From contig PLRS01000110.1 of the NCBI GenBank assembly GCA_003164035.1, forward strand, positions 1 to 64,000: a stretch of DNA of 64,000 nt, given 5' to 3'. The translations under genes were made by a program, and so were the position numbers. The first letter of the stretch is position 1. Each line of letters begins with the position of its first letter. The notes beneath the pieces were generated by a model. It searched no databases. It saw only the letters and a program-made list of their open reading frames with translations, and was not told where the DNA came from. Source of the stretch: Bryobacterales bacterium (GTDB taxonomy: Bacteria > Acidobacteriota > Terriglobia > Bryobacterales > Bryobacteraceae). Shown one piece after another: positions 43,313-51,855 of this stretch.

Positions 43313-44845
43313 TCAGCCGTCGCGGCGAGGATTTGGTCCGCAAGCCCCTGGCGCTCTTAGCTTGCCCGTACGCAGTACTTCCAAAATCTTGGCCATCGCC
43401 AACGTATCCTGTCGACAATAAACGAGGAGTGCAGCCTTGAGACGTCGGCGTTCCTCCAAGTCCAGATTGCCCCGAACCATCTGGTCCCAAGCCAACCCCG
43501 CCTCGCCGCCGTGCGACACCTCCATGCCTTCGTAGCTGTACCCCGGCACCAGCGCCGGAAGAACGGCTTTCAACGAAAATGACCCTTGAAACTGCGGGTG
43601 ATATACGTGTTTCTTCACGAACGGCCAGAGGTCCCACAGGCGAGCCTGAATTCTTGCAATTTTGCCGGCATGTTCCGGCATCCACTTGGCCAGATCACTA
43701 AGGCGCTGCGATTCAAAGCCGGCGTTGTAGACGACAGTCAGCCCGCGCTTGCCCAGCGCCTCGCTCAACGAATCAAGGAAAGCACGACGAGGATCCTCTT
43801 CGTCCTCAGCAAGGAACTCAAAATGTTCCAATTCGCTATCGACGGACATCTGCCGGTGAATCGACCATTGAAAAGGGATGTGCGAGTATGGCCACATTCC
43901 ATCGAACCGCGGAATCGCTGGGTAAAGCGTTTCGAAGTCCATGAAATATAGCGGATACTTCAACCGGGACAATTCTCTGGCGAGGGTGTCGCTTACCCAC
44001 GGATGTCCAGTTTTGACGGAAGTCCAAACCCGGATCTGGTTCTCTGTGAGGGAGAACCCCTCGGGGATTTCGTGGATGAGCGTTATTCCCTGACCCAGCA
44101 GTTCCGCTTGTGTCTTGTCGCTCAGCCTCGGCAGGAACGAGATGTGGTGATCGGGCACAGGCGCATTGCAGCAAGCATAGAACTCGCAAGCTACCGGTTC
44201 GGAGCAGTGCCGGCCCGGCGCTATTTCGGGCGGGTGTTCCAGCGCCAGCGCCTTCCGCTGGGACCGCAGCAACTTCGGGACTTCGGCGTCAAGCTTCCGG
44301 ATCTGCCCCGTCAGGTTCCGAATGGCGAAGAGTCCCGCTGGGTCATACCGCCGCCCATCATAAACGTAGTCGCGGTTGAGGTGCATGAGGCAACAGGAGG
44401 AGAGATCGAGACCACAGCCCCTCAGAACATGAGCCTGGATCGCGACATCGTAGAGGTGGTATTCCTTCACGTCGACGGAAGACTTCACCTCGAGCAGCCG
44501 CCATCGACTCGCCGGGCGCCGCTGGAGAATATCCACGCGGACCAAAACCCCTTGATGCTGGAATGTTGCTTCAAATATTGCCGGAACAGAGGAATCGTCC
44601 AACAAGCAGGCCGTCTGCGCCAAGGCGCCATCCGATCCGTGTTCAAAGCCAACGAACACGCCGCCCGGAAAACGGGATTGAGCGAGCAGGCCAACTTCAT
44701 TCCCTTGCTGAAGCCGAGCTTGCTGACTCTCGTCCGGCTGCCCAGCGAGTTCGGGCTCATAAATCTGGTAGTAGAGCCGCTTCAAGCACTGGACACCTGC
44801 CACGAACTTGGATTTTGAGAGGCGTACTGGAGCGGGCGCAATCAT
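43313..44845 (-). CDS. Cas4-like/RecB nuclease fused to DUF2779 exonuclease-like domain
   Basis: About 510 residues from the ATG at 44845. N-terminal Cas4/Dna2-type nuclease: a cysteine at C20 ('VAGVQCLKRLYYQ'), PD-(D/E)xK residues in 'LVRVDILQRR' and 'LLEVKSSVDVKEY', and three cysteines near residue 214 ('HCSEPVACEFYACC') that could complete an iron-sulfur cluster. The C-terminal DUF2779 part begins with an RNase H-like 'LYFMDFETLYPAIPRFDG' and ends 'LVYCRQDTLAMAKILEVL'. Convergent with the helicase operon, stops five bases apart. Known members are scattered in defence islands. Confidence 0.87.
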   Translation of the reverse strand: MIAPAPVRLSKSKFVAGVQCLKRLYYQIYEPELAGQPDESQQARLQQGNEVGLLAQSRFPGGVFVGFEHGSDGALAQTACLLDDSSVPAIFEATFQHQGVLVRVDILQRRPASRWRLLEVKSSVDVKEYHLYDVAIQAHVLRGCGLDLSSCCLMHLNRDYVYDGRRYDPAGLFAIRNLTGQIRKLDAEVPKLLRSQRKALALEHPPEIAPGRHCSEPVACEFYACCNAPVPDHHISFLPRLSDKTQAELLGQGITLIHEIPEGFSLTENQIRVWTSVKTGHPWVSDTLARELSRLKYPLYFMDFETLYPAIPRFDGMWPYSHIPFQWSIHRQMSVDSELEHFEFLAEDEEDPRRAFLDSLSEALGKRGLTVVYNAGFESQRLSDLAKWMPEHAGKIARIQARLWDLWPFVKKHVYHPQFQGSFSLKAVLPALVPGYSYEGMEVSHGGEAGLAWDQMVRGNLDLEERRRLKAALLVYCRQDTLAMAKILEVLRTGKLRAPGACGPNPRRDG

Positions 44846-45074
44846 GCGGTTTGTGTGATGCGATCCAACTACTTCTTCTACGATGGCACAAAACAACGTG
44901 ATAGAGCGTCCGCTCTCTTGTGTTTCCGCGCAGTTTTCGGCGCCTCCGTGGCCCCGCGCGCGCAACTCGCCGGTTCCGAAACGTGGAAGAGAGAAATCTC
45001 GGATTCTCCTGATTGTTGACTGGGCGGAGGAATTCCAGCATGAGCTCGCCCGAGAGGAGAAGATCCCGCTTTGC

Positions 45075-45614
45075 TCATTGCTGCCTGGTCCGTTTCTTCG
45101 GCTTGGATTTCTTCAAGGTATCTGAGGCGAGTTTGTCGGCCAAGGCGCGAGACGCCATTGCATCGGCGTAGGGTCCGGAGCAACTCATTTTGCTTTGAAT
45201 TGCTCTTCCGATTTCTGTCTTAGCGGGCGTGCGTTTAGCTGATTTCGACCTGAGCCGGCTCTGCTCGGCTTTCGCGGCCCTACAGACGTTCTTGATTGTT
45301 TCGACTCCCAACTCACATTGGGATTCACGAGTCGCGTCTGTGATCGCATATTCCGGGGACAGCTCCTTTGCTAATGCTTTCCGGAGGCTTGGATAGCCTC
45401 TTTTGAGGATTTCGGCTGCGGTCTCTTCGCCCATTTCAATCAAGCGGAAGGTACCGCTGTCCGTGAGAGCGAAGTCGAGCAGGCATGACTGCATCTCCCA
45501 GACTTCGGCAGGCTCGTCCGCTATTTCGTCGAGCTGAACATACGCGTCGGTTTCATCCACCGCGCTAACAATCGAGAAGCTACCGTCGGGCCACCGCGCA
45601 AAGAATACCGGCAT
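45075..45614 (-). CDS. hypothetical protein
   Basis: 179 residues from the ATG at 45614 (GGAGAG just upstream). N-terminal half is a compact domain ('MPVFFARWPDGSFSIVSAVD', 'YVQLDEIADEPAEVWEMQSC'); C-terminal half is lysine/arginine-rich and ends KKSKPKKRTRQQ. Not recognised. It lies between the DUF2779 gene and the mobile element. Confidence 0.65.
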   Translation of the reverse strand: MPVFFARWPDGSFSIVSAVDETDAYVQLDEIADEPAEVWEMQSCLLDFALTDSGTFRLIEMGEETAAEILKRGYPSLRKALAKELSPEYAITDATRESQCELGVETIKNVCRAAKAEQSRLRSKSAKRTPAKTEIGRAIQSKMSCSGPYADAMASRALADKLASDTLKKSKPKKRTRQQ

Positions 45615-45929
45615 AAACTCTCCTACACAGTCGTTTATAGCAGAAGTAGCAGAAGCAGAAAGGGTTGCGCGGGGCAGCGGGCGGACGTGGGCTTTATTCG
45701 CGCGTTCTGGGACACGTCCCGGAGCGCGTGCCAGGAGTAGCCAGCGTCCGCTGGGTTCATCCATCTCCCACCCACAGCCGGTCTGGCGGCTTCTTCCCTT
45801 CTTGGGCCTTGGTGCGCGACACGGGTGCCAGGGACGCGTCGTGCCGCCTGGGTGGTATGTCGGGTGGCCGGACGCCGCCTCGGGCGGCCCCGAATGGCGT
45901 TCGGAACCCCTACGATCAACAAGGAGTGG
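45615..45929. other. region without a secure gene at the presumed element edge
   Basis: Several frames are open here, and one (45635-45922, minus) starts close to the end of the preceding small gene, but its composition is arginine-rich and it ends in a run of leucines encoded by ctt/ctg repeats. I could not support a gene. This is where the left edge of the integrated element probably lies. Confidence 0.4.
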
Positions 45930-46151
45930 TTATCGAATCCCGCCCATGAACTCGCGATTCGTGAGTTCCGCGCGCGGCGGCGCCACTTTCGGGATGTCCG
46001 GCACGGTCACCCGGAACCGGACCCGGCCGCGCCCCGCAGACAGATCGGATCGGCGCCAGCCAGCATTGATCGGGTGGCGGGGATCGCTGAGATCATACTG
46101 CGGCTGACGTCGCTCAGCCTGACGAAAGAGATCTTTCAAAATGGTCAACAC
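45930..46151 (-). CDS. small unknown protein of the mobile element
   Basis: 73 residues from a GTG at 46151 with a good GGAGG about 9 bases before it. Sequence 'VLTILKDLFRQAERRQPQYD', then 'DPRHPINAGWRRSDLSAGRG'. Not recognised. The quality of the ribosome-binding site is the main support. Confidence 0.55.
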   Translation of the reverse strand: MLTILKDLFRQAERRQPQYDLSDPRHPINAGWRRSDLSAGRGRVRFRVTVPDIPKVAPPRAELTNREFMGGIR

Positions 46152-46255
46152 TGTTCACCCTCCAGGGCGGGTGCGAGGCAGGAGGGGCCTCGGGACCGCC
46201 CTCCCGGCCACTGCGAAGAAGGACAGCGGCCCGGCCCCAACATTTTGCTCAGCGC

Positions 46256-46504
46256 TCAACGCTGGACGATCTGAATACCGGCAGCCCGCAGCGTGTTTAC
46301 CAACACGCGGGCATTGTGCTCGGCCCGGTAGCGCGCGTAGACGTCCGGATCGGCTTCGAGTGCCCGCGCGATGGCCTGTTCCTGTGTAGGTGCAGCGGCA
46401 GCGCCCGGCACATACAACGCCGGAAGGCTGGCACCGCGGAACTTGAGGACCACCGCATCGCGCATGGCCTCGGCTTCAATCTGCTTGAACGTTTTACTTT
46501 CCAC
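46256..46504 (-). CDS. small unknown protein of the mobile element
   Basis: 82 residues from a GTG at 46504, with AAGGAGA 7 bases upstream; the frame extends eight codons further to 46528. 'VESKTFKQIEAEAMRDAVVL' and 'EQAIARALEADPDVYARYRA' suggest a helical protein. No family recognised. Follows the coiled-coil gene by 27 bases. Confidence 0.65.
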   Translation of the reverse strand: MESKTFKQIEAEAMRDAVVLKFRGASLPALYVPGAAAAPTQEQAIARALEADPDVYARYRAEHNARVLVNTLRAAGIQIVQR

Positions 46505-46531
46505 TTCGATTCTCCTTTCGTGATCCAACTG

Positions 46532-47122
46532 CTATGCCAGCGCCGCCAGTTGTTCGGCCAGCGGACGAAGGTGTTCATGACCGCCGACGAACGCCGTCTC
46601 GATGTATGGGCGCATGCCGGTAGCAAGCGTCGCCCGCGTCGTACAGCCCTTGAGCGACCGATGGAATGCTCCACCGGCCAGCCGGTATTCGTTGAGCATG
46701 CCTTCGATGACCTGAAGGTGTTCCGCCACCTGCTCGAAGAGCCCATCCACTGCGGCGGCATGCTGCCGAATGGTGGTGGCCACGGCAGCGCGTCGGGCAA
46801 GCTGGGCTTCCAGCTTCACGCGGTGTTCGGCATCCTGCAGTTTCTTGAGTTCGGCCTGGCCGAGTTCGATTGCCGCGCGGAGCGAATCGGCGCGCCGCTC
46901 CAGTTCCCGTTCTTCCACCTCGAGGGCGACGGCAACATCGGCATCGCCCCCGAAAATCAGTGCGGTGCCAGCAGCCGTGCGCCGCTGACCGCGCTTCTCC
47001 ACGAGCGCCTGCTCGGCACCAGTCGCTTCACGTTCCAGTTCGCCGATCCGCTCGCGCCACTCGGCGACGGTCGAGGGCGTCTGCATCACAGGCTCATCCG
47101 TTCTTGCTTGTTTCGTTCTCAT
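46532..47122 (-). CDS. coiled-coil protein of the mobile element
   Basis: 196 residues from the ATG at 47122 (AAGGAG upstream). Long helices rich in E, A, R and Q ('WRERIGELEREATGAEQALV', 'VEERELERRADSLRAAIELG') predict a coiled coil. It overlaps the end of the TerS-like gene by 29 bases. Its place after a terminase small subunit suggests a scaffolding or packaging accessory role, but that is only positional. Confidence 0.65.
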   Translation of the reverse strand: MRTKQARTDEPVMQTPSTVAEWRERIGELEREATGAEQALVEKRGQRRTAAGTALIFGGDADVAVALEVEERELERRADSLRAAIELGQAELKKLQDAEHRVKLEAQLARRAAVATTIRQHAAAVDGLFEQVAEHLQVIEGMLNEYRLAGGAFHRSLKGCTTRATLATGMRPYIETAFVGGHEHLRPLAEQLAALA

Positions 47123-47600
47123 CTGCACTCTTCTCCTTTTCAAAACTGTCCGACAACATGCTCAACACCGTCCGAATCTCGCCCGAGAGAATGGTCTCCA
47201 TCGCGGCCAAATTCAGCCTGGCCGACATGTTGGCTACCATCTCGCCGGGCATGCCGGTCTCCTCAATGGCGGTGCGGATCTCGGCCGCGACCGCCCCGCA
47301 GCAGCGCGTGGGAATGTTCATGCAGGCGTCGCGGATGCGCCTGGACGCGTTGAAGGCGGCGATCTTCACCTCGGCAGCCGGGAGTAGCTCGCCGGAAAGC
47401 CGCTTGAGCTGCATGTCCGCGAGGCGCGCCTTTGACACCATGTAGATGGTCCGTGCCCGCAGCAGCTTGCTGCCGTCGCCCTCGGGCGCGATGGTGTTGC
47501 GCTCCCACTCGGTGTCGGCCAAGGCGGCATCGATCCGCCCGTCCGGCGAGGTGGAAATGCGGCCTTCGTTGATGGCGCGCTGGACGGCGGAACGGGCCAC
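47094..47600 (-). CDS. terminase small subunit-like protein (Nu1 type)
   Basis: 168 residues from a GTG at 47600. An N-terminal DNA-binding-like part ('ARSAVQRAINEGRISTSPDG') leads to a helical region with 'GELLPAAEVKIAAFNASRRI' and 'CMNIPTRCCGAVAAE', the pattern of phage Nu1-type small terminases ('G.Ll...eV......r.ard.ll.iP.r.a'). In phage satellites this protein redirects helper packaging. A large terminase gene is not visible. Assignment is by eye. Confidence 0.6.
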   Translation of the reverse strand: MARSAVQRAINEGRISTSPDGRIDAALADTEWERNTIAPEGDGSKLLRARTIYMVSKARLADMQLKRLSGELLPAAEVKIAAFNASRRIRDACMNIPTRCCGAVAAEIRTAIEETGMPGEMVANMSARLNLAAMETILSGEIRTVLSMLSDSFEKEKSADENETSKNG

Positions 47601-47658
47601 TCCCCGATGCGCGGTACTTTGCAGAAAGTGCTGTGACGCGCTGTTACGCAGTTACGCA

Positions 47659-50169
47659 TCATTCGCCCGCCCTCAGTCCGATGCCGGTCCAGCCCCGCGT
47701 GGGATCGCCGTCGATGCGCCGCAAAAAGGGCTGGCAACCCTTGGAGCGCAGGCGGTCGGCGAAGGCATTGCGGCCGAGCATGTAGCGCTCGCCGTTCTGC
47801 TTGGCCCATTCCTCGTACTCCCGCCAGAGCCGCGCCGCACTGATCCAGGCGTCGGCGTGGAGCACGCAGCAATCGGAGACGAAATCCTTGATCGGGTCCA
47901 TGTCGCGGCGGTACTCGTCGGTGGCCTCGCGGATGACCTCGGGCACGTGGAGCCGTTCCTCGCGCCAGCGCAGCGCGCCTTCCACGGCCCAGGCGAGGAT
48001 GGCCGGTCCAGAGATGGCGGGATTGCGCAGCGTTGCTTTGACAAATGGCTGGCGCTTCTCCGGCGGGATAGTCTGATCGAACGGGATGCGCAGGATGCGC
48101 CGCCACATGGCGGTGTCGTCGTCCTTGACGCGGGGCGCGTGGTTGGCCGCCAGCCACAGCTTGAATACCGGGGTGAACTCGAAGGACTCGTGGTACAGGA
48201 AGCGCGCCCGCACGGTGTCGCCGCCGGTGAGCAGCTTGACCAGGCCCTCAGCGAGCTTCTTGCCTTGGTCCACCTCGATGGAGACGACGAAGCGGCGGCC
48301 GGCCAGTTCGGCGATGTCGTTGCGGACCGCGCCCGCCTCGCGGCGTTGGACAAACGATTCGAAGTCGGCGGTCTTGGCGTAGTCGCCGAGGGTGGCCTTG
48401 AGAGCTTCCAGGAAGGTGCTTTTGCCGGAGGCCGCCGGACCGTGCACGAAGAACAGGACCTCCTCGTCGGTGGCGCCGGTGATGGAGTAGCCGGCGGCTG
48501 CTTGCAGGAAGTTCAGCAGGTCGCGGTTACCGCCGGTGGCGTCGTGGAGCGTCTTTTCCCACAACTCGGAGCGGGCCGCGGCGTCATAATGCACGGGGCA
48601 CAGGCGGCTGAGCAGGTCTTCGCGGCGGTGGGGGCGCAACTCGCCCGTGGTGAGATCGACGACGCCGTTGAGGCAGTTGAGCAGCCAGGGCGAGGCATCG
48701 AGTTCGGACTGCCGGACGGGGACGCTGGGCTCGCTGCGGGCCAGCATTACCATGGCGTTGATGGCGCTCCTGGACTCGCTGGCGAGAGCGTGTTTCACCA
48801 GTGCCTCGCGCTCATCGGCCTTCAGCTTGGCGGCCGTGCGGTACATCTCTCCGACGGTGCGCTTGGCCAGCAGTTCGATCCCGCCGGTAGCGTCGACTTC
48901 CCATCGCGCTCCAGACCACAAGAAGACCTTGCCGGATTCGTGGCAGTAACGGAAATCGCTACCGTGGCGGGAGACCAGCCGGCGGGCGTTGCCGAGGTCG
49001 GTGAAGTTGATGGCGCTCTCGACGGCCTGGCTAAGCACTTCTTCGACGGTGCGGGCTCGGGCTTCGCGGCGTTCCTTGCGGCGGTCGCGGTCTTCCTGTT
49101 TGCGTTCGGCCTGCCACTGTTCCTGCGCGACATACTCGGGGTCCAGGTGGCGGCGCACATCTTTCCAGCCTTTGCCGTTGCATCCGTTGTGCTGGCACTT
49201 GAAGCCGAGCACGCCGTCTTTACTCTCGAAGATGGCGGCGCTACCGCCGGTGTGGCTATTGTCGAAAGGGCAGGCGGCAAGCGTCCAGCGGCGGCCACCG
49301 CGATATGCGGATGGGCACTTCTCGACGACGATGCCGACCTTGGCCATCCACGCCTCCATGTCGAACTCGAACATCTTCATGGTGGCTTCGGTCGCAGTGG
49401 CGCGGCGGGTTTCAGCAGCCTCGGCTGCCAGTTGTTCGAGCAGTTCGATGGAAACCGGTGTGACGGACTCGGGCACCTCGAGCATGCGGGAAAGCCGGTA
49501 GGGGCGGTCGGGCGTGTGGTCGCCTTTGCGGGCGAACGTGCCGTAGGCTTTCGAGATGCGGGCTGCGTTGAACACGGTCTCGTCGATGTGGACCGTATCG
49601 CTGGAGAATTTACCGGACAGCGCCTTGAGAGCCCGGCTGATCAGGCTGGTGGAGGCGTCGTTGTTCGCGAGATCGGGCAGGCGGCAGAGGAGATGGAAGC
49701 CGTTGCCGGAAAGGCTCAATACCGGCTCGGGCCACTGGCGGCTGCGCAGATGTTCACGGACCTTTTCGGCCACACCTAGGGCGGCCTGGAGTTCGGAACG
49801 GCTGCTGGAGATGCCGGCGGGACGGACGGGATCGCAGTCCACTAGCATCCAGCGGCGCTCCAATATGTCGGAATCGCTGGTGGTAGTCTCTGCGAAGGCC
49901 TTCACGCGATTGCTGGCGCGAGCGAGCAGATCGGGCTTGACCGGGTTCAGGGTGACGTAGACTCCCGGCCCTTTTCCATCCATCTCGCGGATCGCCTCGA
50001 CCAGCGCGGCCGGATCGTTGAAGTAGCCCGAGATGGTGCGGTTCCGCCCCGCCTTGGGAACGCGCAGTTCTACCACGTCGCCGGGACGGAACATGATGGC
50101 GACAGCCTGCGCGGCTTCTTTGTGCGCCTTCACACCGCTGTTTTCCGTGGGGACCGGCGCCGCGCTCAT
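47659..50169 (-). CDS. D5/P4-type primase-helicase
   Basis: About 836 residues from the ATG at 50169. The N-terminal part resembles a virus-type primase-polymerase ('RRWMLVDCDPVRP', 'VLSLSGNGFHLLCRLP', 'HIDETVFNAARISKAYGTFA'), followed by a zinc-like segment ('CQHNGCNGKGW') and the D5_N plus SF3 helicase: Walker A 'VHGPAASGKST' near residue 578 and 'WLAANHAPRV'. It ends with a winged-helix-like domain. Such proteins start replication of phages, satellites and plasmids. Overlaps the upstream acidic gene by four bases. Confidence 0.9.
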   Translation of the reverse strand: MSAAPVPTENSGVKAHKEAAQAVAIMFRPGDVVELRVPKAGRNRTISGYFNDPAALVEAIREMDGKGPGVYVTLNPVKPDLLARASNRVKAFAETTTSDSDILERRWMLVDCDPVRPAGISSSRSELQAALGVAEKVREHLRSRQWPEPVLSLSGNGFHLLCRLPDLANNDASTSLISRALKALSGKFSSDTVHIDETVFNAARISKAYGTFARKGDHTPDRPYRLSRMLEVPESVTPVSIELLEQLAAEAAETRRATATEATMKMFEFDMEAWMAKVGIVVEKCPSAYRGGRRWTLAACPFDNSHTGGSAAIFESKDGVLGFKCQHNGCNGKGWKDVRRHLDPEYVAQEQWQAERKQEDRDRRKERREARARTVEEVLSQAVESAINFTDLGNARRLVSRHGSDFRYCHESGKVFLWSGARWEVDATGGIELLAKRTVGEMYRTAAKLKADEREALVKHALASESRSAINAMVMLARSEPSVPVRQSELDASPWLLNCLNGVVDLTTGELRPHRREDLLSRLCPVHYDAAARSELWEKTLHDATGGNRDLLNFLQAAAGYSITGATDEEVLFFVHGPAASGKSTFLEALKATLGDYAKTADFESFVQRREAGAVRNDIAELAGRRFVVSIEVDQGKKLAEGLVKLLTGGDTVRARFLYHESFEFTPVFKLWLAANHAPRVKDDDTAMWRRILRIPFDQTIPPEKRQPFVKATLRNPAISGPAILAWAVEGALRWREERLHVPEVIREATDEYRRDMDPIKDFVSDCCVLHADAWISAARLWREYEEWAKQNGERYMLGRNAFADRLRSKGCQPFLRRIDGDPTRGWTGIGLRAGE

Positions 50170-50372
50170 CCAAACGTCTCCATGTTGCGGTTCGTCCACA
50201 ACTCGAAGATGTCTTCGAAGTCATCGGCATCGTCGTCATCGTCGGCAGGCGCATCGGCTTCGATGTGTTGGGTTTGCTGTTCGGTATCGGGAACGTGCTG
50301 CCCTTCCTCAGCCGGATTCTCGGCTTTCTCTTCTCGGTACCGCCGCCAGGCTTCAAGACTGTAGATGCTCAC
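50166..50372 (-). CDS. small acidic protein of the mobile element
   Basis: 68 residues from a GTG at 50372, with GGAGG 6 bases upstream. 'VSIYSLEAWRRYREEKAENP' then a strongly acidic stretch ('DDDDDADDFEDIFELW'). Its stop overlaps the primase start and its own start overlaps the excisionase-like gene. Acidic phage proteins of this size often mimic DNA or bind host regulators; nothing more can be said. Confidence 0.7.
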   Translation of the reverse strand: MSIYSLEAWRRYREEKAENPAEEGQHVPDTEQQTQHIEADAPADDDDDADDFEDIFELWTNRNMETFG

Positions 50373-50590
50373 AGCGAACCTCCAGTCCTGCCGTGAACCA
50401 CCACCGGAGAGAGCAATTCCGAGACGGAAACCAGGTAACAGCGGCGCGTGCCCCACGCCCGCAGCTTGCCGCTGCGGATGTCGCGCCAGATGGTACGCTC
50501 CGTCTTTCGGGCGATACTGGCTCCCTCCTTCACGTTGACCAAATCACTGGGGATGGTCGGAACCACTTCCGCGAAGTACCTGCGCTTCAT
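50369..50590 (-). CDS. excisionase/HTH-like DNA-binding protein
   Basis: 73 residues. 'VKEGASIARKTERTIWRDIR' and 'SGKLRAWGTRRCYLVSVSEL' form a MerR/Xis-like helix-turn-helix with wing, the kind used by AlpA-type regulators and excisionases. It overlaps neighbours on both sides by four bases, so it is part of the primase operon. Confidence 0.72.
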   Translation of the reverse strand: MKRRYFAEVVPTIPSDLVNVKEGASIARKTERTIWRDIRSGKLRAWGTRRCYLVSVSELLSPVVVHGRTGGSL

Positions 50591-50775
50591 GCAGCCTCCC
50601 TGTCTGCTTCGGGTTGAACTTGGCGGGTATCTGCCGCTGCGGACCAGCCCTGGAGTGTCGTGAAGAAACCGGTGACGTTCTCAACCATTTGGCGCGCGTC
50701 TTCGGCCGTCAACTGGCGCGAAGAGCGCGGCTGCCAAAACCGGATCGTTTCTTCTAACAGCGGCAACCGCACCAT
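50587..50775 (-). CDS. small protein, first gene of the leftward operon
   Basis: 62 residues from the ATG at 50775. 'LLEETIRFWQPRSSRQLTAE' and 'MVENVTGFFTTLQGW'. The phrase 'sRqLTaEDArqMveNvtGFf.tL..W' is a helical motif I have seen named only as unknown in phage-like elements. The four-base overlap with the next gene supports it. Confidence 0.65.
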   Translation of the reverse strand: MVRLPLLEETIRFWQPRSSRQLTAEDARQMVENVTGFFTTLQGWSAAADTRQVQPEADREAA

Positions 50776-50834
50776 ACTGACCTTCAGTGTGGGCTATTGA
50801 CTCTAACGTAGAAAGCTGTAGACTATAAATTGAG
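50776..50834 (+). promoter_or_regulatory. divergent control region of the element
   Basis: The 59 bases between the leftward and rightward operons are A+T-rich for this genome. TATAAA at 50824-50829 ends five bases before the ATG at 50835, and no Shine-Dalgarno is present there, which fits a leaderless transcript. TTGACT at 50797-50802 is a possible -35 but is spaced 21 bases away. Confidence 0.4.
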
Positions 50835-51854
50835 ATGTCAACACAGGATTGGGACCTCGGCGGATTGACCGATATCAATGGCAACCTGGGCAAACCCGTG
50901 CCGTCCGGCCAGGTTCTCGTGCCGGGAAAGATCGAGTTGGATGGCGATGCCATTCGCTGGGAATTAGGGGGACCGGCGCGATGGCAGGAAGTTTCGCGAT
51001 CCACCCTGAACGAGTTCGTGAAACTGTGGGATCTGGATTCGGCGGCCATCCTGAGGTTTGCGAAGAAGTGGGGCGTCCTGGCGATGCAGCCCATTCGTGC
51101 GAAGGAGACGCCGGTCTACCGGCCGTGCGGCGAGTCCATGACGGAGGGAGCCGATCCGGTCAGCGCCTGGAATTACTTCTCCCGCCGCGCATGCGCGGTC
51201 CTCAACATCGCGGCTGCGCTGAGGCAGGAAAAGCTTGGAGATCTCGCCGACTGGGGAATCATCGCTTCCATCGAAGACACGCCGGAATCATACAAGGTAG
51301 CTATTGAACAGCACCGGTACGGCATGGGGTGGTATCTGTTCCCGAAGCCCATGCCGAACCGCAATCCGGTGGACCAGGGCAGGCAGGTGATCGCGACCGA
51401 AGTCGGCTCGTGGTTGAGCTTCTGGCGGGCCCGGCGTATGCAGGGCCTGTCGGACTTCGCGGTGGAGTGGAATCCGAACAGCGCACGATGGGAGCTACAG
51501 GTCGATTATCACGGCTTCCTGTTCGCGGCGCTGGGTCTGCAACTCGGCCTGAGCCTCGCTGGGGCAGAGAGCCTCTACACATGTTCCGGGTGCGGCTTCC
51601 CATATGTTCGGGAACTGAAGCGGCCGAAACCGGGGACGGCGAACTACTGCCCGAAGTGCAGCCAGAAAGGAGTTGCCCAGCGGCGGGCCGTGGATGCCTA
51701 CCGCGAAAAGAAAGCCGAGGCGATCCGGCTCGAGGCGAAGGGCACACCTGTGGACGAGATCGCGCGGAAGCTGAGCACGCCCCTGTCCCGGATCAGGAAG
51801 TGGCTGGGCAAAGAAAGCCCGACGGGAAAGAAGCAGCGGAAACGTGGGAGGTGA
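50835..51854 (+). CDS. zinc-ribbon protein next to the recombinase
   Basis: 339 residues. The N-terminal 240 are not recognised. Then comes a zinc ribbon C250-x2-C253 ... C272-x2-C275 ('YTCSGCGFPY', 'NYCPKCSQ') and a helix-turn-helix-like tail ('RLEAKGTPVDEIARKLSTPL', 'SRIRKWLG'). Proteins of this layout precede serine recombinases in several elements and may regulate them. The next gene begins two bases after its stop. Confidence 0.72.
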   Translation: MSTQDWDLGGLTDINGNLGKPVPSGQVLVPGKIELDGDAIRWELGGPARWQEVSRSTLNEFVKLWDLDSAAILRFAKKWGVLAMQPIRAKETPVYRPCGESMTEGADPVSAWNYFSRRACAVLNIAAALRQEKLGDLADWGIIASIEDTPESYKVAIEQHRYGMGWYLFPKPMPNRNPVDQGRQVIATEVGSWLSFWRARRMQGLSDFAVEWNPNSARWELQVDYHGFLFAALGLQLGLSLAGAESLYTCSGCGFPYVRELKRPKPGTANYCPKCSQKGVAQRRAVDAYREKKAEAIRLEAKGTPVDEIARKLSTPLSRIRKWLGKESPTGKKQRKRGR

Positions 51855-51855
51855 A

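Noticed and set aside
47446-49779. 777-codon plus-strand frame opposite the primase
   Set aside because: The minus strand encodes an unmistakable primase-helicase. The long antisense frame is due to codon bias.
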